The notes under the pieces: generated by a model | What the model was told of the DNA's origin: nothing | Database searches by the model: none | The model's input: the letters and a program-made list of their open reading frames with translations, nothing else | From: Bicyclus anynana | Lineage: Eukaryota > Arthropoda > Insecta > Lepidoptera > Nymphalidae | Assembly (NCBI RefSeq): GCF_947172395.1 | Contig: NC_069090.1 | Span: 16,636,962-16,700,961, forward strand | Length of the DNA stretch: 64,000 bases | Direction of reading: 5' to 3' | In this document: positions 63,521-64,000 of the stretch, one piece after another | Layout of the letters: every line of letters starts with the position of its first letter | Position numbering within the stretch: the first letter of the stretch is position 1 | Program-made: the position numbers and the translations under genes

Positions 63521-64000
63521 ATATATTTTTACTCTGGTGTAACTAGAATGGCACCGATTGGTGAAGTCTACGCTCCGACCTACTCGTGCCTAAATCCAAA
63601 ACCCCGAGAGCTTTCAACTGGAATTGCAGAACTGCTTCGAGTGCCTAACAGATTGCGTTACTGTGGACGATCTAGACAACACTACAAATAGTATCAAATT
63701 GAAATTAAAGCATTAAATTAGGTATACTCTCACATGAATCTGTAAATAAATCGATTGGAATCATAAGTGTAGGTACTCGGAAGGTTGGAACTTGACTGGA
63801 CTGTACTTACTCGTGTAAGTAGGTAGGTATCTATCAACCTCTTTACACAATAACGTAAAACCTTAATCATTAATAATAACAAGGAGAAAAAATTATAACA
63901 TCTTATAAAATAACGATGAACAACCATTATACTATTCAGATTACGTTCCACTTGGTGCCGCTTACCTACGTCTGGAATTAATAATAACATTAAACAGGTA

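Overview
The window looks like a piece of a moth or butterfly (Lepidoptera) nuclear genome. Genes are split by many short GT-AG introns, the background is AT-rich, and tRNA-derived SINEs, LINE tails and small inverted-repeat transposons are everywhere. The protein families also fit: a brachyurin/collagenase-like digestive serine protease and a large ABCA transporter. Species cannot be fixed from the sequence alone.

Layout. Positions 1-3,695 carry the 5' part of a serine protease gene on the minus strand. Three phase-compatible exons encode the propeptide, the His57 exon and the Asp102 exon. The Ser195 exon lies beyond the left edge and the signal-peptide exon was not found. From about 3.7 to 35.3 kb I found no convincing protein-coding gene. 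This stretch holds SINE copies in both orientations, MITE-like and foldback elements, two minisatellites (4 x about 115 bp and 4 x 46 bp), a dispersed repeat of about 450 bp, and two GC-rich patches that may be promoters.

Positions 35,419-58,854 (+) hold a nearly complete ABCA full transporter. I resolve 35 exons whose splice phases all agree. They join to an open frame of 5,217 nt including the stop (1,738 residues). Order: N-terminal membrane helix, first extracellular domain, transmembrane domain 1, nucleotide-binding domain 1, regulatory domain 1, linker, transmembrane domain 2, acidic linker, nucleotide-binding domain 2, regulatory domain 2. All ATPase motifs are present in both NBDs. 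One conserved stretch of the first extracellular loop seems to be missing between exons 3 and 4, where the intron is full of SINEs. The introns also carry a 5'-truncated Jockey-like LINE with an 11-bp target-site duplication, a MITE flanked by TTA, two long inverted repeats that could fold in the pre-mRNA, a 4 x 130 bp tandem array, and a decayed partial copy of the Walker A exon.

After the ABCA stop the remaining 5.1 kb is AT-rich, probably 3' UTR followed by intergenic DNA, with one LINE endonuclease remnant near 63.5 kb. The two genes have no evident functional link. ABCA proteins move lipids across membranes, and the protease is probably a secreted gut enzyme. I found no CRISPR array, operon, phage or wholly new system. 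The most unusual content is the repeat structure inside the ABCA introns.
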